From UBA6927 sp022447855 (GTDB lineage Bacteria > Chloroflexota > Dehalococcoidia > Lucifugimonadales > UBA6927): 64,000 nucleotides of DNA. The stretch is taken from positions 1 to 64,000 of the forward strand of contig JAKUTX010000005.1 in NCBI GenBank assembly GCA_022447855.1, given 5' to 3'. Below are positions 18,017-26,490 of the stretch, one piece after another (within the stretch, counting starts at the first letter, position 1; each line of letters begins with the position of its first letter). The position numbers and the translations under genes are program-made. The notes under the pieces are model-generated. The model made no database searches. It was not told the DNA's origin and was given only the letters and a program-made list of their open reading frames with translations.

Positions 18017-18050
18017 TTAAAACCGTTTTTATTAATTTAAACTGTTTTAA
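18017..18050 (+). promoter_or_regulatory. Twin AAACNGTTT palindromes (candidate operator)
   Basis: AAACCGTTT at 18020-18028 and AAACTGTTT at 18039-18047 have centres 19 bp apart. Both are flanked by T/A-rich arms (TTAA...TTTT, TTTA...TTAA), giving longer imperfect palindromes. They lie upstream of the plus -35 and over the minus -35. LacI-family operators often have AAAC/GTTT half-sites, but no regulator gene is adjacent. Confidence 0.4.
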
Positions 18051-18075
18051 TATCAATTTTTATATCATCATAAAT

Positions 18076-18103
18076 TTGAATAATTTTTTTAATTAGATAT
18101 AAT
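18076..18103 (+). promoter_or_regulatory. Promoter of the first enolase-family gene
   Basis: TTGAAT (18076-18081) and TATAAT (18098-18103) are spaced by 16 bp, 23 nt upstream of the ATG at 18126, which has a GGAG ribosome site. Confidence 0.55.
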
Positions 18104-18125
18104 TTTCATGGTTTAGGAGTTCAAA

Positions 18126-19226
18126 ATGAAAATTACTGATATATCCGTCCATAGAGTTTCAATTTCTCAGAATTCTAATACTCGATTGCTACTTCAAGTA
18201 CATACTGATGAAGGTGTGACTGGCATTTCGGAGGCTGGCAGAAATTTGCTTGTTACGCGTGCTTACCTTGAGGAGTTGATTAAACCACTCTTGCGTGGAG
18301 AGGATCCGTGTCGTCCCAAAAGGATTTGGGAGTTGTTATCTTTGGGTGATTCCGACAAGGCTACGCGTTTTCCTTCTGCAATAGTTGGAGCTATAGATGT
18401 TGCTTTGTGGGATATTACAGCCAAATCTGCTGGGCTTCCGTTGTATTCTTTTTTGGGTGGAGCTTCACGTATTGAAATCCCATTATACTGGAGTATAGGT
18501 AGCGGATGGAGAAAGTCACCTGAACAAATGTTAGATGATGTTCAGCAAGGTTTTGATAAAGGCTATAGAGCATTTAAAGTACGTATGGATTGGCGTGACT
18601 ATCGACAAGATTCTAATCCGATTCAAGATTTTGCTATTTTTCAAAAATGTAGAGAATGGCTTCCCGATGATTGCCCGCTTAGTTTTGACGCAAATTGTGG
18701 GTATTCTGTTCCAACTGCAATTGAGCAGGGCCGTCGTCTAGAGGAATTAGGTGTAGCTCATTTTGAGGAGCCTTTACCTCAATATGACTATCCGGGCTTA
18801 AAACAAGTTGTTGATGCCTTAGATTGCGCTGTTTCTACGGGAGAGAATGATATTTCTTCATGGAGATTTCGAGATTTAATTACTTTGGGGAATCCAGATA
18901 TTCTTCAGCCTGATATTTTAAATGTAGGTGGGTTGTCAGAGATGATGAGAGTCTATGAACTCGCAGTTGTTCATAACAAAATTGTGATGCCTCATAGCCC
19001 AAGTGTGGGAGCTAATTCAATGGCCAGTTTGCATTTGTATTCCACAATAAAAAATGCTGTAAGGCCGCATGAATTTTCTGAAGAATTTACTGGACCTGCT
19101 GAAGAAGTATCACAATTATTCATTGATCCAGTTTTACCACATAATGGCAAAATCACTTTGCCAGATCGTCCAGGTTTAGGTTTAGAGATTGATCCAGTAG
19201 AATTAAAGAAGCGTATTTTAGAATAA
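18126..19226 (+). CDS. Mandelate racemase/muconate lactonizing (enolase superfamily) enzyme
   Basis: This 366-residue protein has an N-terminal capping domain (about 1-125) and then a TIM barrel with 'RAFKVRMDW' (K-x-R base motif), metal ligands Asp in 'SFDANCGY', Glu in 'FEEPLPQY' and Glu in 'STGENDIS', and the His region 'MPHSPSVGAN'. Such enzymes abstract an alpha proton from a carboxylate, giving racemisation, dehydration or cycloisomerisation of sugar acids and related compounds. It is followed by a cupin gene, probably in one operon. It is one of three paralogues within 8.4 kb. Substrate unknown. Confidence 0.88.
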   Translation: MKITDISVHRVSISQNSNTRLLLQVHTDEGVTGISEAGRNLLVTRAYLEELIKPLLRGEDPCRPKRIWELLSLGDSDKATRFPSAIVGAIDVALWDITAKSAGLPLYSFLGGASRIEIPLYWSIGSGWRKSPEQMLDDVQQGFDKGYRAFKVRMDWRDYRQDSNPIQDFAIFQKCREWLPDDCPLSFDANCGYSVPTAIEQGRRLEELGVAHFEEPLPQYDYPGLKQVVDALDCAVSTGENDISSWRFRDLITLGNPDILQPDILNVGGLSEMMRVYELAVVHNKIVMPHSPSVGANSMASLHLYSTIKNAVRPHEFSEEFTGPAEEVSQLFIDPVLPHNGKITLPDRPGLGLEIDPVELKKRILE

Positions 19227-19238
19227 ATAGGAGTGAAT

Positions 19239-19550
19239 TTGGAACCTATAATTAAGAACTTTGCTAATTTTCAAAACCCTATCCTCTCGAAAGAAGACGG
19301 TGCTAGGAAATATGTGATGCTTTATGTTCAGCACGAACCCGGAGAGAATTCGCCTTTACACATACATCCTTGGGAGCATCAAGCTTTTATCACTGAAGGA
19401 TCTGGGAAGCTTTTTTGTGATGGTGTTGAGTATCCAATTTCTAAAGGAGATTGTATTCGTGTTCCTGAGAATACCGAACATCAATTTCGTAATACTGGGG
19501 AAGTTAAATTGAGTAGGGTAACAGTAAATCCCATTAGTTCGGTCGAATAA
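19239..19550 (+). CDS. Small cupin protein
   Basis: This single-domain cupin of about 103 residues has motif 1 'HEPGENSPLHIHPWEHQAF' with 'EGSGKLF', and motif 2 'PISKGDCIRVPENTEHQF'. The His/Glu/His set for a metal is present. These barrels act as isomerases, dioxygenases or sugar binders. The AGGAG at 19229-19233 suits the TTG at 19239 (5 nt) better than the GTG at 19233, which lies inside it. It is 6-12 nt behind the enolase-family gene, so the pair is likely co-expressed. Confidence 0.75.
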   Translation: MEPIIKNFANFQNPILSKEDGARKYVMLYVQHEPGENSPLHIHPWEHQAFITEGSGKLFCDGVEYPISKGDCIRVPENTEHQFRNTGEVKLSRVTVNPISSVE

Positions 19551-19553
19551 GAA

Positions 19554-19904
19554 TTAAGATGGTACGTCGATTTTGACTATCACAGCAGCATTTACTATAA
19601 GACTGTAATCCCCTGAACCTTTTCTACCTTCGATTTCTAATCCCCCGTCGACGATATTTATTTTGCCGTTTCCGTGTGGCAGTTCATCTAATAAAACTTT
19701 TTGATCTATTTCTTTTGGTCTAGTAGTTGCTACAGTAACTTCTACTATCATGTTTTTAGAAGTATTTGGTCCAAACAATCCTAAGAACATCAAACTACTT
19801 TGGTGGATTGCATTCCATACGGCTCTTCTAGCAGCTTCTGTGACATTTTGACCATGTAAATCAATTCCTGTTCCAAATTCAATTATTGCTGGTTGTAGAG
19901 ACAT
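19554..19904 (-). CDS. Lin0512-family protein
   Basis: This 116-residue protein has the opening 'IIEFGTGIDLHGQNVTEAA' followed by 'RRAVWNAIHQSS', and a later 'ELPHGNGKINIVDGGLE', matching the small Lin0512 family (PF09585). The function of the family is not firmly known to me. It lies 19 nt after the esterase-like gene on the same strand and 3 nt from the end of the convergent cupin. Membership of the catabolic cluster is by position only. Confidence 0.75.
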   Translation of the reverse strand: MSLQPAIIEFGTGIDLHGQNVTEAARRAVWNAIHQSSLMFLGLFGPNTSKNMIVEVTVATTRPKEIDQKVLLDELPHGNGKINIVDGGLEIEGRKGSGDYSLIVNAAVIVKIDVPS

Positions 19905-19923
19905 TTTTTCTCCTTCAAATCTT

Positions 19924-20964
19924 TTAATTCTTAAAGTATCGAGCTAGGAACTCCCATGCTCCGTCTTTGTAATAGCGATGAGCTCCATCGCCAATGTACA
20001 ATTGACAGTGCTCTGATGCATTAGCGAATTTATATATTGATTTAAGTTTGGAAAAAGCAAATTTTACACATGTAATAGGAAATATTGGGTCAGTTCTACC
20101 CGCAATAACTTTGAATGGCCTTGGAGTGATTAGGCCTGCGATGTCATACATTTCTCCAAGCCTTAAGATTCCAGGGACATAATTGCAATCACAATGTCTC
20201 ATAGCCCCAATACTTCCTTTGAAAGTGCAAAAATAACAACTGGGAATTGCAATCGCAATTCTAGTATCAATTGCAGCTGTGAATAAAGTAATTGTCCCAC
20301 CGCCTGAATTTCCAGTCATAGCAATTTTGGATTGATCAATTGGTAGATTCTCTATCGCCCAAGAGATTATACATTGCATGTCCCAGACTCTTTCACCAAT
20401 TGGAGTACGGCCTACCAAAAGACCGTGCATTAATTGTTCTCTACAAGAATAAGTTTTGTCCTCTTTTATATCTGCAGCGGTTCTTGTTTCACCGAATGCT
20501 CTTGTTGTAGGAGCAATTGCTATGTAACCTTCTTTTACTGCCTGAACTGCAATATCACGATCACCTCCATACATTTTCTGGTAATCTTCTTCATTTTTTG
20601 CAATACCTACATACATATCAGGCGGGTTATGTCCGTGAGGAGTAATTACTAAAGGTAATGATTTTTGATTTGATATTGGTTTAAGTAAGTAAAACGGCAG
20701 AGGCACGGTTGGTTCAACCAAAATAGTCCATTCTTCGCGTATGTAATTATCTATTTCTATGGAATTATGGCAGATAGCTGAGGGAACATGTTTTTCTAGA
20801 TCACTTCCCAATAGGTCAAGACCAAGGTGAGATCTTAATTTTGATCTAAATTGATTTTGCCAATATGAAAGGTTTTGAATTTTATCGGTGTTAAATTCAA
20901 ATTCTGATTCGAAGATCTCAAATGTTTTGTTGAAATGGACTGTAGAATTGTAAGTCATGATCAT
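19924..20964 (-). CDS. Alpha/beta hydrolase, esterase/dienelactone-hydrolase-like
   Basis: This 346-residue protein has the oxyanion region 'LVITPHGHNPP', nucleophile elbow 'AMTGNSGGGTITLF' (Ser in GNSGG), acid 'VIAGRTDPIFP' and a late His in 'GDGAHRYY'. It has no signal peptide. The long N-terminal region resembles acetyl-xylan-esterase-type hydrolases. A role in removing ester groups from sugar-like substrates would fit the neighbouring sulfatase and sugar-acid enzymes, but this is inference. It is first in a unit with the Lin0512-family gene. Confidence 0.78.
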   Translation of the reverse strand: MIMTYNSTVHFNKTFEIFESEFEFNTDKIQNLSYWQNQFRSKLRSHLGLDLLGSDLEKHVPSAICHNSIEIDNYIREEWTILVEPTVPLPFYLLKPISNQKSLPLVITPHGHNPPDMYVGIAKNEEDYQKMYGGDRDIAVQAVKEGYIAIAPTTRAFGETRTAADIKEDKTYSCREQLMHGLLVGRTPIGERVWDMQCIISWAIENLPIDQSKIAMTGNSGGGTITLFTAAIDTRIAIAIPSCYFCTFKGSIGAMRHCDCNYVPGILRLGEMYDIAGLITPRPFKVIAGRTDPIFPITCVKFAFSKLKSIYKFANASEHCQLYIGDGAHRYYKDGAWEFLARYFKN

Positions 20965-21068
20965 CTCTCTTGATATACGAAGTGTAAATTAAATGATTAT
21001 ATAATATTGGAGAAATTAAATTACTTGGGTTATAGTCATTTCAGTTAAATTACCTAGGAGATATTGTC

Positions 21069-22658
21069 ATGGATAGACGTCCGAACATCCTTTTTGCATT
21101 TGCTGATGATTGGGGAAGATATGCGAGTATATACCGTTCATTTCAGGCAGAAAATTCTCTTAATAATCTAATTGACACACCTAATTTTGACAGAATTGCG
21201 ACTGAAGGAGCATTGTTTTTGAATGCTTATGTGCCAGCACCAAGTTGTACTCCTTGCAGGAGTTCTATTTTGTCTGGAAGCTACTTTTGGGAGACTGGAC
21301 TTGGAGCAATTTTAAGAGGAGCAGTCTGGGATGAAGAAATTCCAACATATCCATTAATTTTAGAAGAAAACGGATATCACATTGGTTACACATATAAGGT
21401 TTGGTCTCCAGGAAAAGCAATTAATGCTCCATATGGAGGAGAAAGAACGAGATATGAAGCATTCGGCAGTGATTTTAATCAGTTTTCGCATGTGGTGACT
21501 GAGATTTCTAAGAATATGGGCATTGATGAAGCTAAAAAGATTCTATTTGACGAAACCGTTGAAAATTTTAAGAGTTTTTTGTCAGACCGACCCAATGGAA
21601 ATCCATTTTGTTATTGGTGGGGTCCCACGAATACTCACCGTACCTGGGAGAGAGGTTCAGGTAAGCATCTTTGGGGAATAGATCCTGATAGCTTGACAGG
21701 TAGATTGCCGGAATTCCTACCTGATGTACATGAAATTAGAGAGGACGTAGCCGATTATTTAGGAGAATGCCTTGCTTTTGACGCTGGGCTTGGAAAGATT
21801 ATAGAAACTTTAGAAGAATCTGGTGAATTAGATAACACTTTAATTGTGATTAGTGGTGATCATGGTATTCCTGGTATTCCTAGGGCAAAATGTAATCTTT
21901 ATGATATTGGTACTGAGGTAGCACTTGCCGTCAGATGGCCTGAAAAAATTCGTCCTGGAAGAGTAGTAGATGATTTTGTAAATCTTATGGACTTAGCTCC
22001 GACGTTTTTGGAAGTTGCCGATGTGCAACCTCCTACGTCGATGAGTGCTAAAAGTTTAATGAATGTACTAATTAGTAATCAAAGTGTTGGTCAGATAGAT
22101 TCCGATCGAGATTGGGTTGTTACTGGTCGTGAAAGACATGTAGAAAATGCTAGATCTGGAGGGTTGCCATATCCTATGAGGGCAATAAGGACTAAAGATT
22201 TCTTATATATACGTAATTTCAAACCAGATCGTTGGCCTATGGGAGACCCTAAAGGATTAGATGATTTAACGGTAGATGCCCCTAAGTGGGAAGAAATTTC
22301 AACTGATACTCGTTGTGCTTATGGAGATTTGGATGCTAGTCCTACTAAGGCCTGGATGATTCATAATCGAGCTGATCGCCATGTAACCGATTCTTTCGAA
22401 CTTGCTTTTGGGAAAAGATCTTTGGAAGAACTTTATGATGTCCAGAACGACCCTGATCTTATGATTAATTTGGCAGAAGATTCTGCATTCAATGATATTA
22501 GGGTAGAGCTTGCTTCAAAATTGGATGAAATTTTAATTAAAAATAATGATCCACGTCTCTGTGAAACCAATTGTAGATTTGAAAACGCTCCTTTTGCGGG
22601 TCCATTAAGTGACCATTATATTTCGCTTCGCGATTCCACTAATTATTTTGGAGCTTAA
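21069..22658 (+). CDS. Cys-type sulfatase
   Basis: This 529-residue type I sulfatase has metal-binding Asp13-Asp14 in 'LFAFADDWG' and the formylglycine site C60-T-P-C-R64 in 'APSCTPCRSSILSG'. Later it shows 'ISGDHGIPG', the metal/His region. Cys60 must be oxidised to formylglycine by a maturase (FGE or anSME), which is not in the window. It has no signal peptide, so the substrate would be cleaved in the cytoplasm. The neighbours suggest a sulfated sugar-like compound, but the choline-sulfatase/arylsulfatase-type subfamily is unresolved. Confidence 0.88.
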   Translation: MDRRPNILFAFADDWGRYASIYRSFQAENSLNNLIDTPNFDRIATEGALFLNAYVPAPSCTPCRSSILSGSYFWETGLGAILRGAVWDEEIPTYPLILEENGYHIGYTYKVWSPGKAINAPYGGERTRYEAFGSDFNQFSHVVTEISKNMGIDEAKKILFDETVENFKSFLSDRPNGNPFCYWWGPTNTHRTWERGSGKHLWGIDPDSLTGRLPEFLPDVHEIREDVADYLGECLAFDAGLGKIIETLEESGELDNTLIVISGDHGIPGIPRAKCNLYDIGTEVALAVRWPEKIRPGRVVDDFVNLMDLAPTFLEVADVQPPTSMSAKSLMNVLISNQSVGQIDSDRDWVVTGRERHVENARSGGLPYPMRAIRTKDFLYIRNFKPDRWPMGDPKGLDDLTVDAPKWEEISTDTRCAYGDLDASPTKAWMIHNRADRHVTDSFELAFGKRSLEELYDVQNDPDLMINLAEDSAFNDIRVELASKLDEILIKNNDPRLCETNCRFENAPFAGPLSDHYISLRDSTNYFGA

Positions 22659-22682
22659 GCAGATCATAAGTTGGTGATATGT

Positions 22683-22759
22683 TGGTGGGCCACCCTGGAA
22701 TCGAACCAGGGACCTCAGTCTTATCAGGACTGCGCTCTAACCGACTGAGCTAGTGGCCC
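22683..22759 (-). tRNA. tRNA-Ile (GAT)
   Basis: The acceptor stem GGGCCAC/GTGGCCC, D arm with GGTTAGAGC, anticodon loop CTGATAA with anticodon GAT (plus-strand 22723-22725), T loop TTCGATT and an encoded CCA are all present, giving a 77-nt cloverleaf. It lies 14 nt downstream of the cupin gene on the same strand and may be co-transcribed with it. Confidence 0.97.
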
Positions 22760-22773
22760 AAGAAACGAAATTT

Positions 22774-23187
22774 TCACGAAAGTTCACTTTCTGCAGGGTT
22801 ATATTCTACTACAATTTCAACTGGAGTGTTTCGAGCTACAACTAGTTCCATTACTTCTGAATTGCTTTCATTTATTGGTTGATGGACTGAGTTGGCTGGA
22901 ACATAAATGCAATCACCTGGACCAATATCCATAGAAATTTCCAGATTTGGACCTGTTAAGAATTTACCACTGCCACTCGAGACGTAGATAGCGGTTTCAC
23001 AATTTTTGTGATAGTGAGGACTTGCAGATGAATTCGGTTGAATTGTAGAGATTGCTAGATGTATACCTGATGCACCAGTAAGAGATTCTGATACGCCAGC
23101 AATTCTAGACATTGCACCTGAAGAGATTTCCACTTCACGTTCATTTTGTCTTATAACTTTGCATAACGGTGTTAGATCAGTTTTCAT
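22774..23187 (-). CDS. Cupin-domain protein
   Basis: This 137-residue cupin has 'HLAISTIQPNSSASPHYHKNCETAIYV' metal-ligand spacing (PHYHKNCE), then 'SGSGKFL', 'GPGDCIYVPANSVHQP'. The His-His-Glu-His set is intact. The fold is typical of small sugar isomerases or dioxygenases. It differs from the cupin at 19239 in length and sequence. tRNA-Ile follows 14 nt later on the same strand. The TGA stop has no Cys context downstream. Confidence 0.78.
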   Translation of the reverse strand: MKTDLTPLCKVIRQNEREVEISSGAMSRIAGVSESLTGASGIHLAISTIQPNSSASPHYHKNCETAIYVSSGSGKFLTGPNLEISMDIGPGDCIYVPANSVHQPINESNSEVMELVVARNTPVEIVVEYNPAESELS

Positions 23188-23250
23188 AAACTAACATTAC
23201 AATTGCTCTACTTTATGGTCAAGTAAGGAATTAATTTATTCTTTCAAGAG

Positions 23251-23279
23251 TTGAGAGCTAAGTCTCTTCCTGTTAGAAT
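23251..23279 (+). promoter_or_regulatory. Promoter of the tRNA-Gly / epimerase unit
   Basis: TTGAGA (23251-23256) and TAGAAT (23274-23279) are spaced by 17 bp with an extended TGT before the -10. This is a strong promoter pattern starting about 50 nt upstream of tRNA-Gly. Confidence 0.6.
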
Positions 23280-23335
23280 CGCTCGTCTAGGAAGGTTGTT
23301 TTCAAATTACTTTTCGGGGGTAATTGAAACCGATT

Positions 23336-23410
23336 GCGGGAGTAACTCAGTGGTAGAGTATCTGCTTCCCAAGCAGAATGTCGCGGGTTCGAACCCCGTC
23401 TCCCGCTCCA
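23336..23410 (+). tRNA. tRNA-Gly (CCC)
   Basis: The acceptor GCGGGAG/CTCCCGC, D arm with GTGGTAGAG, anticodon stem TCTGC/GCAGA with anticodon CCC (23368-23370), T arm GCGGG/CCCCG-type with TTCGAAC and an encoded CCA form a 75-nt cloverleaf. The following coding gene starts 33 nt after it, suggesting a mixed tRNA-mRNA transcript. Confidence 0.97.
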
Positions 23411-23442
23411 TTAATCTTAGGGAAATAACCGCGGAGAGGATT

Positions 23443-24192
23443 ATGAATATTCTATTAACAGGTGGTTCTGGGATGGTTGGATCGTTTATTACTCCTTATC
23501 TTTTAAAAGATAACAATGTAAAAGTTTTTGATTTGACTCCTCCTGAGAACCAGGAAGTGGATTTTATTCAAGGATCTATGCTGAATCCAAATGACATTAA
23601 AGAAGCTTTGAAGGATGTGGAAATTTTCGTTAACGTGACTATGAAGAGTCCACAGGGTGGTAGTGAGACAACACAGTCGATAAAAGAGATTACTGAGAAT
23701 TATGAATTGAATACAAGGGGATTACATCTATTCTTATTTCATGCTCAAGAGATGGGAGTTTTAAAAGGAGTTCACACGAGTACTATGAGCGTTCATTATA
23801 GAGAAAGGGATTTTTTTAATGCAGAAGAAGAAATTCCTTTGGATACTCCTTCGGTTTATGGGCTAACAAAAGGCTTTGGTGAGTTGATCTGTTCATATTT
23901 TGCAAGATGGTTTGATATGAACATTTTGGCATTGAGGATTACTGGGCCAAGAACTGCACAAAAGTGGGATGAGGAAACTACGAAGATGGGTAACGGATTG
24001 ATGGATCGAAGATTATGGATAACACATGAGGAAGATTTAGCCAATGCTTACTTAGCTGGAATGGATTATGTTTCTACGGGGCATGGAAGATTTGAATCAA
24101 TATTTATCGCAGGCGATCCTAATGAAAATGAACACAATTTAACAAAGGCAAAACATTTACTAAACTGGACCCCGAGGTCAATAGGGATTTAA
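23443..24192 (+). CDS. NAD-dependent epimerase/dehydratase (SDR) family protein
   Basis: This protein of about 249 residues starts with the Rossmann motif 'ILLTGGSGMVGSF'. It has the catalytic Tyr-Lys-like pair in 'SVYGLTKGFGEL' and a substrate region 'LALRITGPRTA'. It is short for an extended SDR (C-terminal domain reduced), and ends at TAA 1 nt before the next ATG. The true start is ATG 23443 behind GGAGAGGA; longer upstream frames run through tRNA-Gly. It precedes two enolase-family genes, so it may oxidise or epimerise the sugar acid they act on (uronate-dehydrogenase-like role is one option). Confidence 0.8.
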   Translation: MNILLTGGSGMVGSFITPYLLKDNNVKVFDLTPPENQEVDFIQGSMLNPNDIKEALKDVEIFVNVTMKSPQGGSETTQSIKEITENYELNTRGLHLFLFHAQEMGVLKGVHTSTMSVHYRERDFFNAEEEIPLDTPSVYGLTKGFGELICSYFARWFDMNILALRITGPRTAQKWDEETTKMGNGLMDRRLWITHEEDLANAYLAGMDYVSTGHGRFESIFIAGDPNENEHNLTKAKHLLNWTPRSIGI

Positions 24193-25338
24193 ATGAAAAT
24201 AGAAAAAATTGAAACACATTTGGTTCGGGATTTATTTCTTGTTGAAATAATTACAGATAATGGCATTAGGGGTTTGGGTCAATCAGCTTGCTGGGGATTC
24301 CCTGAAGCAGTAAGTGCTATTGTGAAAAAAATGATTCCACTTTTGGTTGGTCAAGATCCTACTAATACCGAACACATTAGCCAATTACTTTATCGATCGG
24401 CTCCTTTCAAAGGTTCTGTGTTGTCAGGAGCTTTGTCGGCGATTGATATAGCACTTTGGGATATTAAGGCAAAGAAGTTTCAAATTCCAGTATGGGAATT
24501 ATTGGGCGGGAAGGTTCGTGACAAAGTGAGACTTCATTTATTGCTAGGTGGTTGGGATAATCAATTGCCAAAAGAAGAGGGGATTTTTGGGGCTGCTAAA
24601 AAAGCTGTCGCACAAGGATTTACAGCTTTAAAAATCGATCCACTTCCAGACAATTATTTTGATCTTTCATTGGAAAAACTTGTTAAACAAACTAGGGAAT
24701 ATGTTGGTGCTTTGAGGGAAGGCGCAGGTGATGAAGTTGATATTATTTTAGAAATCCATCGTAAATTAACACCGATGGTTGCCATTCACTTGGCTGAAAA
24801 TCTAAAGGAATTCAATCCTATGTTTTATGAAGATCCAATTCAAATTGACAGTATTATTTCACAGGGTGAAATAGCCCAGAAAGTTTCTATACCTGTAGCA
24901 AATGGAGAAAGGATGCATTCTATTTGGGAATTCCGAGAACTTTTAACTCACGGAGGTCCTCAATATGTTAGGCCCGATGTAGGATTGGCTGGCGGATTAA
25001 CCCATACAAAGAAAATTGCAGCAATCGCTGAATCTTTTCATTCTGCTGTTGTTACTCATAATTTCCTAGGTCCCATTTTAACTGCAGCATCTGTACATCT
25101 TGATGTTACTATTCCCAATTTCATTACTCAGGAATATACATTGGCTGATGAATCTGAGAAACATGATTTTGTTAATTCTACTCTTAAGCGAGAAGGTGGG
25201 TATATCCTTCTTCCAGACGAGATTGGTTTAGGTGTAGAAATTGACCAAGAAAAAATTTCTAAAACCCCTTATTCTCCCCGTGAATTGCAAGATGCAGTTC
25301 CTTTTCGGAATGATGGGTCTGTCGCTTTTTCTGTTTAA
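24193..25338 (+). CDS. Enolase-superfamily dehydratase, galactonate/mannonate-dehydratase-like
   Basis: This 381-residue protein has the usual capping domain and then a barrel with 'ALKIDPL' (K-x-D), 'ILEIHRKL' (Glu-x-His in place of the common Asp-x-Asn), 'FYEDPIQ', 'VANGERMHS' and 'VVTHNFLGPI'. The E-x-H metal site and the late H-N-x-LGPI resemble the D-galactonate/D-mannonate dehydratase branch. This would make a 2-keto-3-deoxy sugar acid. Its ATG directly abuts the epimerase stop, so coupled translation is likely. Confidence 0.86.
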   Translation: MKIEKIETHLVRDLFLVEIITDNGIRGLGQSACWGFPEAVSAIVKKMIPLLVGQDPTNTEHISQLLYRSAPFKGSVLSGALSAIDIALWDIKAKKFQIPVWELLGGKVRDKVRLHLLLGGWDNQLPKEEGIFGAAKKAVAQGFTALKIDPLPDNYFDLSLEKLVKQTREYVGALREGAGDEVDIILEIHRKLTPMVAIHLAENLKEFNPMFYEDPIQIDSIISQGEIAQKVSIPVANGERMHSIWEFRELLTHGGPQYVRPDVGLAGGLTHTKKIAAIAESFHSAVVTHNFLGPILTAASVHLDVTIPNFITQEYTLADESEKHDFVNSTLKREGGYILLPDEIGLGVEIDQEKISKTPYSPRELQDAVPFRNDGSVAFSV

Positions 25339-25357
25339 ATATTTTTAGGAGAATATA

Positions 25358-26476
25358 TTGAAAATTATATCTGTTGAATCTGCAACTTGCGTTGTTCCAT
25401 TGGATTCAGGTGTTGCTTTTGCGACTAGGTCCGTTCAGGAGCGACATTATACGTTGGTTAGAATCCGTTCAGATTCTGGAATTGAGGGGATAGGATTTTC
25501 ATATACTGGTCATAAGGCAGGTGGTGTGACAACGATGGCAATAAGAGAATTGTTGTCGGATGTTGTTATTGGACGTGATCCTCATCAGATAGAATCAATT
25601 TGGGATGAAATGTACAAGGAATCTATTTTGCACGGACGCAGAGGGTCGGTTTTGAGAGGAATCAGTGCAATTGATATAGCTTTATGGGATTTAATTTCAA
25701 AAGATGCAGGGCTTCCACTATATAAGATGTTAGGAGCATTTCATGAAGAAATTGTTCCAGCATATGCTAGTGGTGGATATTATCAACCAAATAAGACTCC
25801 AGAAGATTTAGCGAATGAGATGCGAAGTTATTTAGATTTGGGACTTAGGGCTGTTAAAATTAAAGTAGGTAGAGTTTCCACCTCTGAGGATGTTACTAGG
25901 ATAGGATTTGCACGAGAGGCAGTAGGGAACTCAGTCCCTTTATTTTTGGATGCAAATAATGCTTGGAGTGATGCAAGTTCAGCAATTCAGGCCTGTAGGG
26001 AATTTGAGGTTCATTCACCTGATTGGATTGAAGAACCATTAATGCCGGATGATATTTTAGGTCATGCAAAAATTGCTCAGGCAATAAATATACCTGTTGC
26101 TACGGGAGAAATTCATCAAACAAGATGGGATTTTGAACAGATTTTAGATAATAATGCTGCAGATATTTTACAATCAGATGCAGGTGTTTGCGGAGGCATA
26201 ACTGAATGGAGGAAGATTGCATCAATGGCAGCAGGACGTGATGTAATTGTTGCTCCTCACTGGTTAGCTGATATACATGTTCACTTAGTTGCCAGTACTC
26301 CTAATGCATCTTGGGTTGAGTTCTTTACGGATCATTCAGTTCTAAATATTGGTAGATTGTTTTCGACATCGCTAGAGATCAAAGATGGAGGCTTAAAAAT
26401 TCCTCAGAGTCCTGGGATAGGTGTGGATTTTGATGATGAAGCAGTGCAAAAATTTTCTTTAGATGGTTGGCTATAA
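25358..26476 (+). CDS. Enolase-superfamily enzyme, mandelate racemase type
   Basis: This 372-residue protein has 'AVKIKVGR' (K-x-K), 'FLDANNAW' (Asp-x-Asn), 'IEEPLMPDD', 'VATGEIHQ' and the late His region 'VAPHWLADIH'. All metal ligands and both bases of the MR branch are present. The start is TTG with AGGAG 6 nt upstream. It is the third paralogue of the cluster and differs from the other two in catalytic motifs, so the three likely act on different substrates or steps. Confidence 0.86.
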   Translation: MKIISVESATCVVPLDSGVAFATRSVQERHYTLVRIRSDSGIEGIGFSYTGHKAGGVTTMAIRELLSDVVIGRDPHQIESIWDEMYKESILHGRRGSVLRGISAIDIALWDLISKDAGLPLYKMLGAFHEEIVPAYASGGYYQPNKTPEDLANEMRSYLDLGLRAVKIKVGRVSTSEDVTRIGFAREAVGNSVPLFLDANNAWSDASSAIQACREFEVHSPDWIEEPLMPDDILGHAKIAQAINIPVATGEIHQTRWDFEQILDNNAADILQSDAGVCGGITEWRKIASMAAGRDVIVAPHWLADIHVHLVASTPNASWVEFFTDHSVLNIGRLFSTSLEIKDGGLKIPQSPGIGVDFDDEAVQKFSLDGWL

Positions 26477-26490
26477 TACGAGGAGTGTAA

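Noticed and set aside
23251..23442. Upstream extension of the epimerase frame
   Set aside because: It runs through the whole tRNA-Gly gene; the ATG at 23443 has its own ribosome site and begins the Rossmann motif.
22774..24192. tRNA-flanked region as an integrated island
   Set aside because: tRNA-Ile and tRNA-Gly are intact, no repeated tRNA 3' ends or integrase were seen.
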